Assembly (NCBI GenBank): GCA_963678705.1
Contig: OY783204.1
Coordinates: 7,447,834 to 7,511,833 of the forward strand
DNA from: Panorpa germanica
Lineage: Eukaryota > Arthropoda > Insecta > Mecoptera > Panorpidae
Direction: 5' to 3'
DNA length: 64,000 nucleotides
Positions within the stretch are counted from its first letter, which is position 1. Each line of letters begins with the position of its first letter. The notes below the pieces were generated by a model that made no database searches, was not told the origin of the DNA, and was given only the letters and a program-made list of their open reading frames with translations. Positions 45,541-57,598 of the stretch are shown piece after piece. Position numbers and translations under genes: made by a program.

Positions 45541-48455
45541 TATAAATAATTTTTGCCTCTTCTGATGGGCTGCCACTTTAATACAATCGCTCTTCATGGA
45601 AGATGAGAGCGATAATCTTCCAGAGAGCAATTGATTAATATCTTTCACCCATTTATATATGTACAGATTCACTGACAAATTAAGTAATGTCTCTTTTAAC
45701 TCTATGCTGTGATCTGTACATACGAAAAGAGTGAAATCTATATCATGCCGTACTGTTTGCATGATCTCATGTATCCTATTGTGTTTTTGTGGCAGTAATT
45801 CAAACACAGTACTTTCAATATTTTTTATTAAGTCAATAAATTGTTCACTTGGATACTCTAAACTTTTATTTTCGAGACCCTTAAATTCTCTTTTTTCGAT
45901 CAGTTTATGTACTGAAGTTGGAGAGTCTGCCCTTAATGTGTTTTTGCAGATGTCGCAATCGCTCAACTTAAGAAGTGTGAAGCACCTTCTTAAAATGTAC
46001 CCAGCAAAGTAACCTATTTCTAGGTTACACATTTTATTAAGTTGAGTTGCTGTAGCACCAGCTACTTCATACACAGTTGCAGGCACCTGCGAAACACTCT
46101 CCCCAACTTCTGCAATTTCACTGTCTTCCGCATGACTTAATAAATCTCTAATATTTGATACAAGGCCAACACATTTGTCCTCTTCACAATTAGCATCAAT
46201 AGAATGTCTTGAAGACATGTTATTGATGACTAATGCTTTGAAGGAATTTTCAAAGTCCGTTGGTGTTGGCCTTGTATGTAACCTGCCGTATGTTCGGATG
46301 GCACCGAAAAAATTTTCAAGTGGGTCCTGGTTCACCCTTCTGGTTAAAAAGTATTCGAATTTCTGATCATTTTTCAATTTAAACCAGAGGCATATAAAAC
46401 TTCTTATACTAGTAATAAAATTCTTTATTGATGGGATTTTCACGAACCCTTTATATTTTTCCGAATCTATATCATTAGCTTTCTCTATGTAATCTTTTTC
46501 TATGTAATACATAGAATTCAAGACCTTTATTGCAGCTTTCCAAAATTTTATATGTCCTGAACCAGTTTGGACAGCTCCCTTATATTTTCTTCCACCACCA
46601 GTTTTTTGGTTACTGTTCAGGGAGTCAAATAAACTGTCCAAAAACTGCAGCAGTTCTGCAGTACCCGATGCATACTTTCCAACGCGTACTGAACCTAAAA
46701 TTCAGAAATATATCATTGTAACATACTTATTGATTAAATATAAAAAGTAAAAATAGAAAAATGTAAGGGTCAATTGATAATTACCTTCGTCAACGTAGAC
46801 GGACAAGATCGACGCGACACGTTGGCTGAACACCTGGGTGCAATACTTGACTTTTATTTTCTTTATTTTTCTTGCTCTCACGTGGTATTCGGTGAGTTTG
46901 GGTACCCCACGAATATTTTTTTGAATGTCAATTTCGTATAGTTTTGTAATGCTATCCCAGGATGCTCTTTTTTCGGTGCCATTCGAATCCAACTTAAATA
47001 TGATGTCTTTACTGATGAAGGAATTTCTTATTCCTTTCATCAGATGTGGCACATCAAAGGTATGCAGTAATTGTCTACCGCTGACTATCACATATTTATC
47101 ATTATATGTGATATCGTTTCTGAGCGCATTCCTTTCGTTCTCGTTCTTAATGTATTTAATTGCGGCAATATTGGTAGACCCTTGGTCTCAAACAAGTATT
47201 TCTGGTTCAAGACCTGTCGATACAATGCTCTTCACAACTTCTTTTATTATTCTGACCAGATCATGTGTTTTGGCACTGGTCTCACAAAAGTAGTAGGCAA
47301 ATGGAATTTTCCAACTACTTCGTAGTCCAGTTACCATAAACACCAAAGCATGGTCAAAAAATCGCGAAGAAGCAATACCATCTGACAAATCTTGAAAACC
47401 AGATATACGTCGTTTACTAGCATGGTACTTCAAACCTGAAAATAAAAATTAAGTTAATAAAATAAATAAGTTCTCGTTGAACATGATAAATAAGTTGCAG
47501 TTGTTACCTGGCATTAAAAACATTTCATCAAACAGAATGGAACACGCTCTGTTTTGAAGTGACAATCCTTTTACTACATCCTTCAAATAGTTTACCATGA
47601 AATCATTTATACCTACAAATAATAATTTATATTAGTAATATTTGTAAAAATATACATATCGAAATAAAGAATATTTAGACATACCTGTTTTAAACGGCAA
47701 TTTTTTAAGCAAATTATTTAATGTTGATCTTGACGGCAAGACAAACATTTTGGCGAAATGTCTATAGGCTTTCGGGGCCTGCTTATAAATAGACAGTGCC
47801 AGTACTTTATCTTCAAACTCAAAGCGTCGGCCTTGTCTACTTTTACCTGCTAATCTCAATTGCGATTTCAGGAACTGAGCGCCCTCAGGAGTTATCATCT
47901 CCAGATTCTTTTTAAAGTTGGCATTGGTTGATAAGCTCTTCGCCCTTCTCAATCTCTCCTTCAGTACGTTATTCTTCCTCGCCAGTAGTTTATGTTTTCT
48001 TATAACTAAACGTGCGACCGGCGTACTTTTAGGGGAGTTTCGTATTTCACTTGATGTGCTCACATTAGCAGCTAATGTTTCTACCTGATCTGCGCTAATT
48101 TCTTTATCTATTAAAAGTACTTTGTTAATATTTTTATTTCTACAGTTACATAAATATATATATAAAAATGTTGGAAATGCTTACCAATAGCTGGAAACAA
48201 CGATGGAAAACTGTCATACTTTACATAGATTTTAGAAAAATCCCTAACCACCTCGTGCTCATGAAAATGTTTTTCACAAACTACAAGCCTTTTTCGGAAT
48301 AATTCCTCATGACTTAAGTTATTGTACTTAGGATTGTTTATAAACTTCACCCATTTATCAAATATTTCATGACGTGGCTGCTGCTTTGGATTAGGCAAAT
48401 TAAACACAGACACCCCCTTCTTAGATGTGTGACATACAGCACAAGACGATGGCAT
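45526..48455 (-). pseudogene. P-element transposase, THAP9-like, spliced, one premature stop
   Basis: Five exons on the minus strand with GT...AG junctions: 48455-48185 (THAP zinc domain, MPSSCAVCHTSKKGVSVFNL...CEKHF); 48107-47685 (GAQFLKSQLRLAGK, then a helix-turn-helix-like region, ending FKTG); 47612-47508 (FDEMFLMPG); 47435-46785 (FQDLSDGIASSRFFDHALVF, then FDVPHLMKGIRNSF); and 46694-45526 (NQDPLENFFGAIRTYGRLHT). An in-frame TGA at 47190-47188 replaces the residue before DQGSTN and kills the protein. DNA-binding, GTP-binding-like and catalytic regions typical of the family are otherwise present. The C-terminus runs into polybromo-derived sequence, so the natural end is uncertain. Confidence 0.85.
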
Positions 48456-48862
48456 CTTATTACTTCGAGTAAAAACAAATTGATAAAAAAAATCTGTAAA
48501 GTAATTCCTTGATATAGAAATATTTTTAAAATTATAACACAATATAGAAATAACACTCACCTAAAAAGTATGTATATAAAGAGTACCCTCAGAAGTACAT
48601 AAGAAGTACAAAATGTTTAATAAACTTATTTATTAAAAGAAATTAAATAACAATAAATTAAAAACAATTTAATAGCACAAACAATATTTTAGGTTATAAT
48701 CACATGTGATCACAAGTTATAATACGGCGTCCAAAATGGTGGTTTGTGAATATCAACATTTTTAACAGGTTTGAAAGAGATGGAAGTATATCTATTTCGT
48801 GTTTCGTTCCCTCACCTCCTAAAACGTTTCACCCCTCAAAAATGATCAAAAGATTTGCTCAC
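48456..48862. other. P-element 5' non-coding region
   Basis: AT-rich, no gene. It should contain the transposase promoter on the minus strand. I see no clear TATA box or internal inverted repeat that I would defend. Confidence 0.5.
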
Positions 48863-48899
48863 AGTTACTAGTCTATATTTAGTGGTTTGTGGTAGACCC

Positions 48900-50003
48900 T
48901 TACAAGTTTTACATTTAAATTTAAAGCGACACTTGTCATTATGGGCATTCAAACATAGCGAACATAATTTATGTTCTTTAATAAAGGATTTGCGAGTCTC
49001 TATAGGGACCATTTTGAATTTTGGACATTTAAAACTTGCATGTTCCATACCACAATACCTACATGCTACATTGTAGCGAGTAGTGACATTGGAAACCTTT
49101 GAGTGTGAATTTTCTTTATAATTTTTGTCATGTGACATATTTTTATAAGGTAAACTATCTTCAAGTGCAACTGCACGTTTTTCTAAAAAGGAAATAAATT
49201 CTGCCATGGTAGGCAGATTTTCCAAATTTCTTTCCATATGTAATGTGCGGCTAGTATACAGATCTAATTTCCTGACTAAAATTGATATTAAAATCATGTC
49301 CCATTTATCAACAGGCTCATCAAGATTTTTTAAAGCTTGCAATTGCTGTTTAACTTGACATAAAAAGGTCCTTATAGCGACTGCAGTACCTTTTTGCATG
49401 TGTGGAATATCAAGTAGTATGTTAATATGATTAGAGATTAAGCGTGCTTTATCATCATAGCGTTAACAATAAATCAAGTGCCTCTTTATAGGAGCTGTTC
49501 ACAAGCGGCAGATTTATAATTATTGAAAGAGCTTCATTAAGGAGATACTTTCTCAAATAAAAAAACTTTTGCACATCTGACAGTGAAGTATTATTATGAA
49601 TAACTGCTTGGAAAAGCTCATAAAAGGGCTTAAATTTAGTTATATCCTTGCCAATAAAGGTTGGAATTTTAACTGCTGGAAGTTTCGATGCAACTAAGCT
49701 AGGACAAGTAGGCTTATTAATTTCTTTAAATTTAGTTATACTAGCATTTAATTTGGCTAGACTATTAAAGTATTTTTCTTCAACTTCATCTATATCTTCA
49801 TCATCCTGCTCATCAATCTCTAAAATACTTGACTGCGTGAGCTCATACGATTGATATGTAGTCATCAACTTTTCTTTTTTGACCTCTAACAACTCCACAG
49901 TACCGGATTCGAGACCTCTTGAGTCGTTAACGTAGTTGTCTATCCTTGATATTAAACCTTTCGCTGTTGTTCGGGCAGTTTTAAGCCTTTTCAGTCCCTC
50001 CAT
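48900..50003 (-). pseudogene. BEL-B Gag, one frameshift, cut by the P-element
   Basis: The frame 50003-49455 starts MEGLKRLKTARTTAKGLISR and holds the helical N-terminal region and the start of the DUF1759-type segment (AVKIPTFIGKDITKFKPFYE). A frame change near 49450 leads to the frame ending in zinc-knuckle-like motifs (CRYCGMEHASFKC, CSLCLNAHNDKC, CKTCKG at about 48900-49085). After the P-element and its 8-bp duplication the frame continues into the protease. Gag packages the RNA; the frameshift would truncate it. Confidence 0.8.
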
Positions 50004-50455
50004 TATTCTTACGTGATAATACCGTACTTTTATGATAGACGAGTCGTAGATGACAGACTGAATCCAGGCAACTTAGGAAGCTGTGAATATTCTGGAACTT
50101 GTAGGTAGTAAAAAAAAAATGTACCTTGCTGAGTTAAAGAATATTTTACCCTGTTCCAGCGTCCTTGTATGCCCTTTCCAAGCTGATATTGCACTTTTTT
50201 CTTGAAATGTAGTGAAAAGGTATGCGCAGGTAATGACGCCGAATAGCAGCCCATGCGCTTTCCCTCGATGAATCGTCTGTGATCCGTTTAAATAAAGCGT
50301 TATATCACCCAATCAATGGATGAATTGGATGACTTTTCGAGCCGCCAAGGGCCAACTCAAAACGCCGGTACACGTGTCGGTTACAATATGGATGTAACTC
50401 CAAAACACACCGAATACACTCGCGGTTACTTTACGGATGAAGGACCAACTTCGCA

Positions 50456-50699
50456 TGTACGAAATAAAACATGCGAGTAAAATTTAATGAATATTTATTG
50501 AATATTCAAACTTAAACAATTTAACAATTTACTTAAACAACTTAACAGTTTTCTTATACAATGGTGGTGCACTCATGACACAGCAAGAAAAAGGAATGAA
50601 TGACGATCTGTCTTGCCATATGCGTGTGGCTTCCACTCCAATATTCAATGTTGCCATGTTTGTGGTTTCTACACAAATATTGAAATGTTGCCAGAGACA
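50456..50699 (-). repeat. BEL-B 5' LTR (about 244 bp)
   Basis: Copy of 40671-40878 with an extra ~36 bp near its outer end. On the minus strand the LTR ends CA at 50456, followed by TGCGAAGTTGGTCCTTCATC, containing the TTGGTCCTTC primer-site-like word seen in BEL-A and BEL-C. Confidence 0.75.
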
Positions 50700-51228
50700 C
50701 ATTGTATTGAAAAATATGAAATTTTGAATATAATCAAAAAATTAAACTTTAATTTGAGAAACACAGATTTCATTAACAGAAGTCAGTTTAAAGGAAGAGA
50801 TTATTATATGTTACATCCAAATTTAAGTAAGAAGAGATGGTGTAGAAATGAGTCCCGCAAAATAATATCAACTATAAGCAGAATCAAAAGTAATCATTGC
50901 AAAACTCCAGCTCTCCTGTACAAAATTATTATTAAATCTGACGATAGATGTCAATGTGGTGAAGAAGGAACTTTGGATCATATTATATTTGAATGCATAA
51001 ATTATAGTTTGGAAAGATCAAAATTGAATAGTAATATATTAGATGTGATTAAAACTTTTCCTGTTAATACTAAATTTTTGTTAAGTGATTCTAAATTAAC
51101 TATTAAAACATTTAGAAATTTGTAAAATTGAATTATAAATTATATAAGATGTAAAAAAAAAATGTTTGATGGTGGCTATGACGAAAGAAAGTCAAGGCAA
51201 ATAAATAAATAAATATAAAAAAAAAAAA
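50700..51228 (+). pseudogene. NL2 ORF2 C-terminus and 3' tail
   Basis: The reading resumes at about 50705 (IEKYEILNIIKKLNFNLRN) and ends at 51125. It includes SRIKSNHCKTPALLYKI and the CxCx7Hx4C motif (CQCGEEGTLDHIIFEC), closely like NL1. The 3' UTR ends in the A/T-rich tail before the 13-bp duplication. Confidence 0.75.
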
Positions 51229-51306
51229 TATAAAATTATCTTTCAAATTTTATTTGTATATTTTACAATAGTTTGTTTAAGATAATTTATTTTTACCCGT
51301 TTTACA

Positions 51307-51957
51307 ATGGCACTGGCTAAGAGATTTAAGTTACAAAGCTCATCCATAATGAAGAAACTACATATTTATATTCAGCAATCTGAGTCAACTATTTCATATG
51401 ATCCAACCACAAATCAGTTAAGCGAAGTCAAATTCCGACATTCCTTTGTCACTCCGCTTTTAGATCAATTTTAAGCCAACGCCTTAGACAGACAATTATT
51501 TTACAATTCTAAAGACGACCCAGAAATAAGTCAGATAGATGCTGAGGTCAAAGAGTTTATAGTAAAATATATTGAACTTATGGCGTTAATAAACGAAGCT
51601 ATTGAGTATTCAGAAGAGTCCAATGAAGAAAGGAATTTATCAACTTGTGGTGGACAAAATAATTTAGACAATTTATTTTAAACTGAAATTAAAATCTTTA
51701 GTGGAGATATTGCCGAATTGTCGTAATTTAAATCTTTGTTTACTAAATTGGTACATTCCAAAGAAAGCTATGACTGTGCGATTAAATTTTCTCACCTAAT
51801 AGATTTATTAACGGATGATGCCCTAGATGTTATCACGTCTTTAGAAGTGATGCCAGAAAATTATAACACAGCGTGGCAACTTCTTTTAAATAAATATGAT
51901 AAGAAGCCTCCGGTCATCCCCCTTAAACTAAACATTTACAACAAATCAATTATATAA
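51307..51957 (+). pseudogene. BEL-C Gag fragment
   Basis: The ATG at 51307 begins MALAKRFKLQSSSIMKKLHI, a BEL-type Gag start. In-frame stops at about 51472, 51679 and 51724 interrupt the frame. The last part (51736-51915) reads FTKLVHSKESYDCAIKFSHL...LTDDALDVITSLEV, like the DUF1759 region of BEL Gag. The LTR-end sequence follows immediately, so the remainder of Gag and all of Pol are deleted. Confidence 0.65.
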
Positions 51958-52668
51958 TATACTAACCTATTAATGTTTTGTTCGTTCTAGCAGGTACAGT
52001 CGCGATTTCAAGAATTTTGATGTGATGCTATGTGCGGAAAATGAAAAGATTGAACAGTTGAAGAAAATATAAAATGCCGTTAAAAAGACTTGTAAGTTTC
52101 TATTTCTAACAGCTGCCTCTCGGAGTCATCTTCCAATAATTTATTGTAACTGAAAGGAAAAAATTAATTTTAAAGAAATAATTCGTAGGCACAATAATCT
52201 AACAGTATAATCGCAAAGAAGAAGAACTAATAATTGCTAAATTACTAAAAATTGATAAAAAAAATAACAATAATAATTTTTTTTTAAATTGGCGTTAAAA
52301 TATATAAAATACATTCATGGTTTTTCTATATTTACATATTCTTTATATTTCCAGTCAATTTGTATTTTTATAGTCGTGTTTTTTTTTAATTTCTTTATTC
52401 ATATCTTTAAATACAATATATCTTTTATTATTACATTTATAGTATTTATTTATTATTAAAAATAACGCCTTTGAATATCACTTTAGTAAATTTGTAATAA
52501 AGAGGTGGAAAAAAAAGTTTTCATTTCTGTCAACTCAAATAATTATTCTTAGCACTACTTTAAATAGTAAAAAAGTAGGAAAATATTTGTCTCTCTTCCC
52601 ATTGATTTCATTGTCTCTCTCTCTTTCTTTCTTTGCTTTTGTGTTTTTGAAGCCCCGTTACTCGCTGA
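51958..52668. other. Intergenic stretch downstream of the host gene
   Basis: No ORF of note. TTTATT words near 52445-52455 give AATAAA on the minus strand, about 220 nt past the stop codon of the host gene, and are its best polyadenylation candidates. A CT-rich run (52595-52640) is in its 3' UTR. Confidence 0.45.
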
Positions 52669-55600
52669 TCATTTCCTTCTGATCAGCATCCGCGTTGTTT
52701 TCAGGGCACGGTACCCGCCAAAGTTGTAATACCAGAACATTGACTTATCATCAGACACAGCCGTGTTGTTGTACCGACCGTTCAAATTGCTGCAATAAAA
52801 CACATCGTTAGAATAGTACCAACACAAGAACATAGGGTGAACATAATGTTGCCTTAAACTCTGCACGGAAATATGTTTTTGTCAATTCACTGAAAATCAT
52901 AAATTACAAAAATCTAAATCCGTAACAAAGCGATGTGAGTTTCATTGGGTCGCTACATATTTTTTATTTCATCTAATAAAACTGCTTTAAGTAAAACAAA
53001 TATTTTTTCTAATGTAATCTGTCAGTACATTAACGTAAAACTTATGCGGCTCAACTACCTTAATTAAAGCAAAAGTTATAAAATATTTTACTTGTTTAAG
53101 TATATTGTCTAATTTTCAGTTTAATAAATTTGTTGAAATTTGCTAAAGTTTGAATATTTAACGGATTCATATCCTTAAACTGCCACGGGGAAAGTGTTAT
53201 AACATGAAAGCGAATAATTGTGTGTTTTGAGACAGAACTCGCAGAGCAGGAGTAAAAAGAAGTAAACCCGTGACGTAGAGAAAATATGCCTAAGCCCGGG
53301 CATCGGATGAGTTTGTACCTCTACACTGTAGATGAACGTCGCGACAGGCGTCACGTGACGTAAACGCAGCTAGTGATAGTTACCTGACCATACAACTCTT
53401 GTACCACCAGGCTCCAAGATGTCTCTCAGCACAGTTACCCGACCACGTGTCCTGATCATTATCAAACGTAGAGAACTTCATTCCATTTAGATTTTGACTG
53501 TAGGTCATTGAGTCGCCTAAAACAATAAAAAAAACACTGTGGTACAAACAAACCAACAATTGGGAACTCACAACAATAACCATCCCTTATTTGCATGTTC
53601 AATGGGACAGGGCAACGGAGTGCGATTATTTTTCATCCAATGGACAATGGAGAAACAAAACATAAGACTTCCTTTTGTTTTTAATGTGAAACAATTTAAA
53701 TTTTCTGCAAAAGTAAAATACAACGTGTTCCGTACTAGTGTTCCGTTCCGTTCAACGTGTTAACCACATTACTTAATCAATAATTTAACATTATATTTGA
53801 TTTGATAGGAGACTTCAAGGATATTGATTTTGTTTTAATAGAAAATTCTGGGATTAGGTGATTTGAATCGGAAGCCCGTCTTCAGAGATTGTATTACCTA
53901 GTTACAATGCAAAGTGACAAAATGTCTCAAACCACTTCCTGTCCACAAACGTTATCCTATCACAGAATCAATGCTGCCGGAAACGCCAGTACTTCCTCAG
54001 TGACCAGTCTTCTACCAGGCTGCAAGTGATTATTTAGTATCTGGCAGAGCCGGATTTAGGAAATAAATGCCTATGGTCTACTAGGACCGTTCATTTAACG
54101 TATCTGTTACGTTTTTATATTAGGAGGTTCACTGGTGTACAATGTTAATACATTACAGTGTGGAAGAAACATTAGCCCTACCTGCTTTTCCGCTATAACC
54201 AGAGATCGATAATTTGAATCCCTCAGTCGTCGAGTCAACTTTAAAAGTACTGTACTGCGCGTATCCTCTGGTTAAATTATGTCCTCTTAACTCCACGAGA
54301 AGTTCATGATCGCCATTTTTCGTCAACTGAAAGTAACAGTTACACTGTGGTCAAATTTCCTTTTCAGATACTAGCAGATGATTATGAGTTTACTTCGGAG
54401 CTGTTGGTATTACTGAATGACATTTTAAAAGCAAAGTCATAACATAAGAATAACAACAAATTGTGACCCCACCTGATGGATCTTCTCTAATCCCAGCCAA
54501 TGGTTTCCATCAATGGGCCCAAACCCGTACGTGTAGTTAGCATAGTTTCTGTAAAAGTCAACCGACTCGTTGAAGCGCTGTTGGATCACCTGCAAAATAT
54601 CTTAATTACATTTTAAGCAAATAAATCTTGAAGTTGTATAAAAAGGATTTTTTTGGCGAAGAAGATCATTTGCTTAAAATATTTAAGGTAGCATCCACAT
54701 TTTATATTTAGCGAGATGTTACTCGTAATACTTGGATAAGTAGATCCAGCGGTGTTAGACGAAACTAATCTGTGAGATGTTCACCGATAAGAAAACTGCT
54801 GCATATAAGCAGGATATGTCTTAAAAAAAAATAAAGTCAAAAAATTTACCGTCCACTTCTCGCCGTCCATACGAATGTCGCAAAAAACTTCGAACGGCTC
54901 GATGTCGTTGTTGGGCTGGATTAAATAGACTCCAGAGAGAAAACTGGTAATATCACTGCACGCTCCGTAAAATTTGTAGTCTGGAATCGCATCTGGAAGA
55001 CAAAGTTACAGGAGTTTTGAATTCCTATATTGGTGTTAGTTACAAAATAGCTAATAGCTGAGATTATCTAGTTTGAGTATGACTTTTTCAAATTTAGATT
55101 TTGTAAACTTCTGGAAGAGAGCCCAGACTGTAGAAGAAACAGAAGAAATACAGAGGAAAACGGAGAGATTAAATTAAGGAGGACTTCGGTGAAATAACGT
55201 TACAATAAGAAAATTGAAGTCAATATCAAGGCATGGCGTAAAGTATTAGAGGAAGCCAAGGCTCTACAAATGACAATTATTTTTAAAGAATTCATCCTAT
55301 TTGTAAGTTATCGCTTTTACGCTCAGTTGTATAACAAATATGGCAAAAGATTAGAAGAGTAGGATGAAGCATAAAAGTAGAACTGAGGAAAATGGATTTA
55401 AAGACACATCAGCAAGAAAGAATGACAAATGCAAGAGTTGCAAAGAAAATGCAGAATGGATGAAGACAATGGAGTACAAAAGGGAATGATATTATAGAAG
55501 ATGACAACCTTATTAATTATATAATTATATTAAATACACTTCCGAACAACCTGGGATGAATCTGGAATAATATGCAAAAATAAGTTGAGGCTAACCTGAA

Positions 55601-57598
55601 AGCATGGTGTTGTCAATCCATTGTTGGTGGTTGTACAAATTGGTAAAGATTCCTTCATGGTGGCGGCAATGGGCAAAGCATCGCGTACTCATAACAGCCA
55701 CTAGAACGCCATTAATCACTAAACCGGCTCCATTGTGAATCTAGAAGAAGGAAAACATTATAGATTAAAACGTGAATTAACTATTTGAATAAATTTATTA
55801 TCTGTAACAGAACTATCATCGCACATAAAAAGTAGAATAAAACTAACTTGGACACTTACAAAACAAAAGTAATGTCCTGGGCTACCGCAGAAAAATTCTG
55901 AGTCCACTGCCGCATCAACATTCTTTACTTTACTGTCATAGTCAAGACAATCACAGGGCCCTTTCGATACCAATATGTGTGTAGTGAAGGTTAAACTTTC
56001 TGAAATAAAAAATCATTTTTGATGATGTCAGTAGTGCCAAAATTTACAAACTTCCTGTTTTACCTTGTTTTTATGGTCCTTCTAAATATAATTAGTAAAC
56101 CAGTTAACCTACCGTAGCCAACTTCTCCCCATGCAGCAAAGGTAATGTTGTCTTTACAGATTGGTCCGGAGTCTCTTTTAAGGACAATGGGGATGATAGC
56201 ATCTGCAACAATAAGCAAATGAATGACGCTCAGGAGTATAGTGAATTACAGAATCTGATGATCTTACCTGATCTCACCGATCTGGATAGTTTAATCAAAG
56301 CCACATCATTCTTATGTCCTTTATAAAGCGGAACATACTCAGGGTGGACGAAGACATCGCGGGAATGCACGATGACACGGTCAGGATCTTCATCATCAAA
56401 GGGAACAAGGGCCCCGAGGGTGACCTTAACCGTTGAGTCACTGGAAAATGAGTTGCTTGAGTAGTTAGTTGTGACCAACCTAAAGAAATACCAAATCATT
56501 TTACTCACGGCAGCGTGCAATAAGCAGAAGTGAGCACCCATTTAGGATGAATTAGACTTCCGCTGCAGTACTTGACCCGGAATTCATTTCTGCTCTTCAA
56601 AAAGGCAACGTAAGGGAATTGCTTTTTGGCTGCAGGAGTTCCATATTTAAACCTGCCTGTAAAGATAATAGTCCGTTAAAGCAGAGGCGCATTAAGGGTT
56701 CCTTAAAACCAGTTAATCACTTACAAGTTTCTATCTCATCAATGGGGCGATAATTATCTAATGGATAAGGGCCCGGAGTCTGGGATTCCGTAGGCTGCAA
56801 TGTTGTAGACACTGTAGACTCAGTGGTTTTCAACTGAAATACAAAGATAGTTTTCAGTGGTCAGACCTGTTGAATATATAGTAAAACATACGCTATTTTA
56901 TTTCTATTGCTTTTTTACTTTTTTAAACATCGAAAAGATGACGGACAAATTATTATTTAAAATTTCAGTTTTTGCTTAACCGCTTTAGTTTTTTTAGTTA
57001 GTCAGAAATGACTATTTTAAATGATATTTCCTCCTAAAATACTCCGACTTATTAAAAAAATAATTAAACATATGGGATCCTGTTAGCTTACATGCCCTTA
57101 CCCCATGAATATATTGCCATCTCTGTTACGCAACTAAAATGGTGGATGGTAATATGTTAATACGTAACACAGATAAAGCGGAAATAGTGACGTTCTCCGA
57201 CACAATGTTCATATAGCTATATTTCCGTCAATTGATTGAATTATAATGAAACTCAAAACCAAATCGAAGTGTAACAATAAGGCTTCAAAATATTCAATAA
57301 ATCAGATGCTGATCACCACCTAGCTGCCATCTGTCGTGGATGATTGCTTCTACATGATCATAAAGCTGTGCCACGTCAACAACTGGAAAATTACTTATGA
57401 AAATAAGAAATGGTGCACCAAACAGCGCTGCTCAAGAAAGGAAAAGTGTTCTGAAAGTCCACGTCGATCCTAGATAGCTGGGGCCGAACAAGAGAACGAT
57501 TAATGTCAAAGCAAACAAATAAAAGTAAAAAAACTCACTGTAGCATTGGTGGTTGAGGCACAGGATAGTGCGAAGATGACGACAAGTAACATCTTCAT
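52669..57598 (-). CDS. Secreted serine-protease homologue fused to a fibrinogen C-terminal domain, 507 aa, 12 exons
   Basis: Exons on the minus strand: 57598-57539, 56833-56725, 56656-56509, 56440-56268, 56202-56113, 55999-55860, 55740-55596, 54992-54850, 54589-54473, 54326-54182, 53516-53384, 52789-52669. All have GT-AG introns and join in frame to 1524 nt. A signal peptide (MKMLLVVIFALSCAS) and a Thr/Ser-rich linker lead into a trypsin-like domain (about 58-285). In it the catalytic His is Tyr102 (LTSAYC), Asp151 is kept (NDVALIKL), and the Ser site reads IHNGAG with Asn243. The usual IVGG activation site is FKYG. It is therefore a pseudo-protease. Residues about 291-507 form a fibrinogen-related domain (FEVFCDIRMDGEKWTVIQQR, STFDNDQD calcium loop, GAWWYKSC, SNLNGRY). 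By analogy with both families it may bind microbial surfaces or regulate haemolymph proteolysis; that is inference. Confidence 0.85.

Larger units (their letters stand above)
44430..48891 (-). mobile_element. P-element-type DNA transposon (4462 bp) with THAP transposase
   Basis: Terminal inverted repeats of about 29 bp start CACAAACCACTAAATATAGA at both ends (44430-44458 and 48863-48891), with one internal mismatch. They are flanked by a perfect 8-bp duplication, the P-superfamily hallmark. The minus strand encodes a spliced transposase with a THAP domain. Between the transposase end and the left terminus lie polybromo-derived exons and AT-rich repeats. The single premature stop in the transposase suggests recent inactivation. 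Confidence 0.9.
40671..50699 (-). mobile_element. BEL/Pao element BEL-B, inserted in NL2
   Basis: Direct repeats starting TGTACGAAATAAAACATGCG (40671 and 50456 on the plus strand) are the LTRs, about 208 and 244 bp. Gag-protease-RT-RNase H-integrase are encoded on the minus strand in the normal order. NL2 coding sequence stops and resumes at its edges. I could not read a clean target duplication. It is itself interrupted by a P-element (44430-48891). A Pol deletion and several frameshifts make it defective. Confidence 0.85.
35445..51228 (+). mobile_element. I-like non-LTR element NL2, 5'-truncated, host to later insertions
   Basis: A perfect 13-bp target duplication (TATAAAATTATCT at 35432-35444 and 51229-51241) brackets the element. 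Its 3' end is a TAAATAAATAAATA...A-rich tail. The 5' end starts inside ORF1, as expected for incomplete reverse transcription. The body is a diverged relative of NL1 and is broken into pieces by a solo LTR (39353-40142) and by BEL-B (40671-50699). Own length without insertions is about 5 kb. Confidence 0.85.
34158..51953 (+). mobile_element. BEL/Pao element BEL-C, outermost layer of a nested stack
   Basis: A left LTR end (TTTACAACAAATCA at 34389-34402) is followed by the primer-site-like TTGGTCCTTCG, a leader with tandem repeats (34560-35110), and an insertion of NL2 at 35445. After the NL2 target duplication the leader resumes at 51242 and reaches a Gag start at 51307. The same LTR-end sequence (CCTTAAACTAAACATTTACA...) recurs at about 51923-51953, directly after the Gag fragment. 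So Pol and most of the 3' LTR are deleted. The LTR start is a guess (TGTTGCTGG at 34158). Confidence 0.6.

Noticed and set aside
40671-50699. A clear target-site duplication for BEL-B
   Set aside because: The flanking bases (CATATG versus CATTGT) do not form a convincing duplication and the LTR edges are uncertain.
55030-55560. Gag-like polar translation in intron 7 of the host gene
   Set aside because: Lys/Glu-rich pieces in broken frames only; not enough to name an element.
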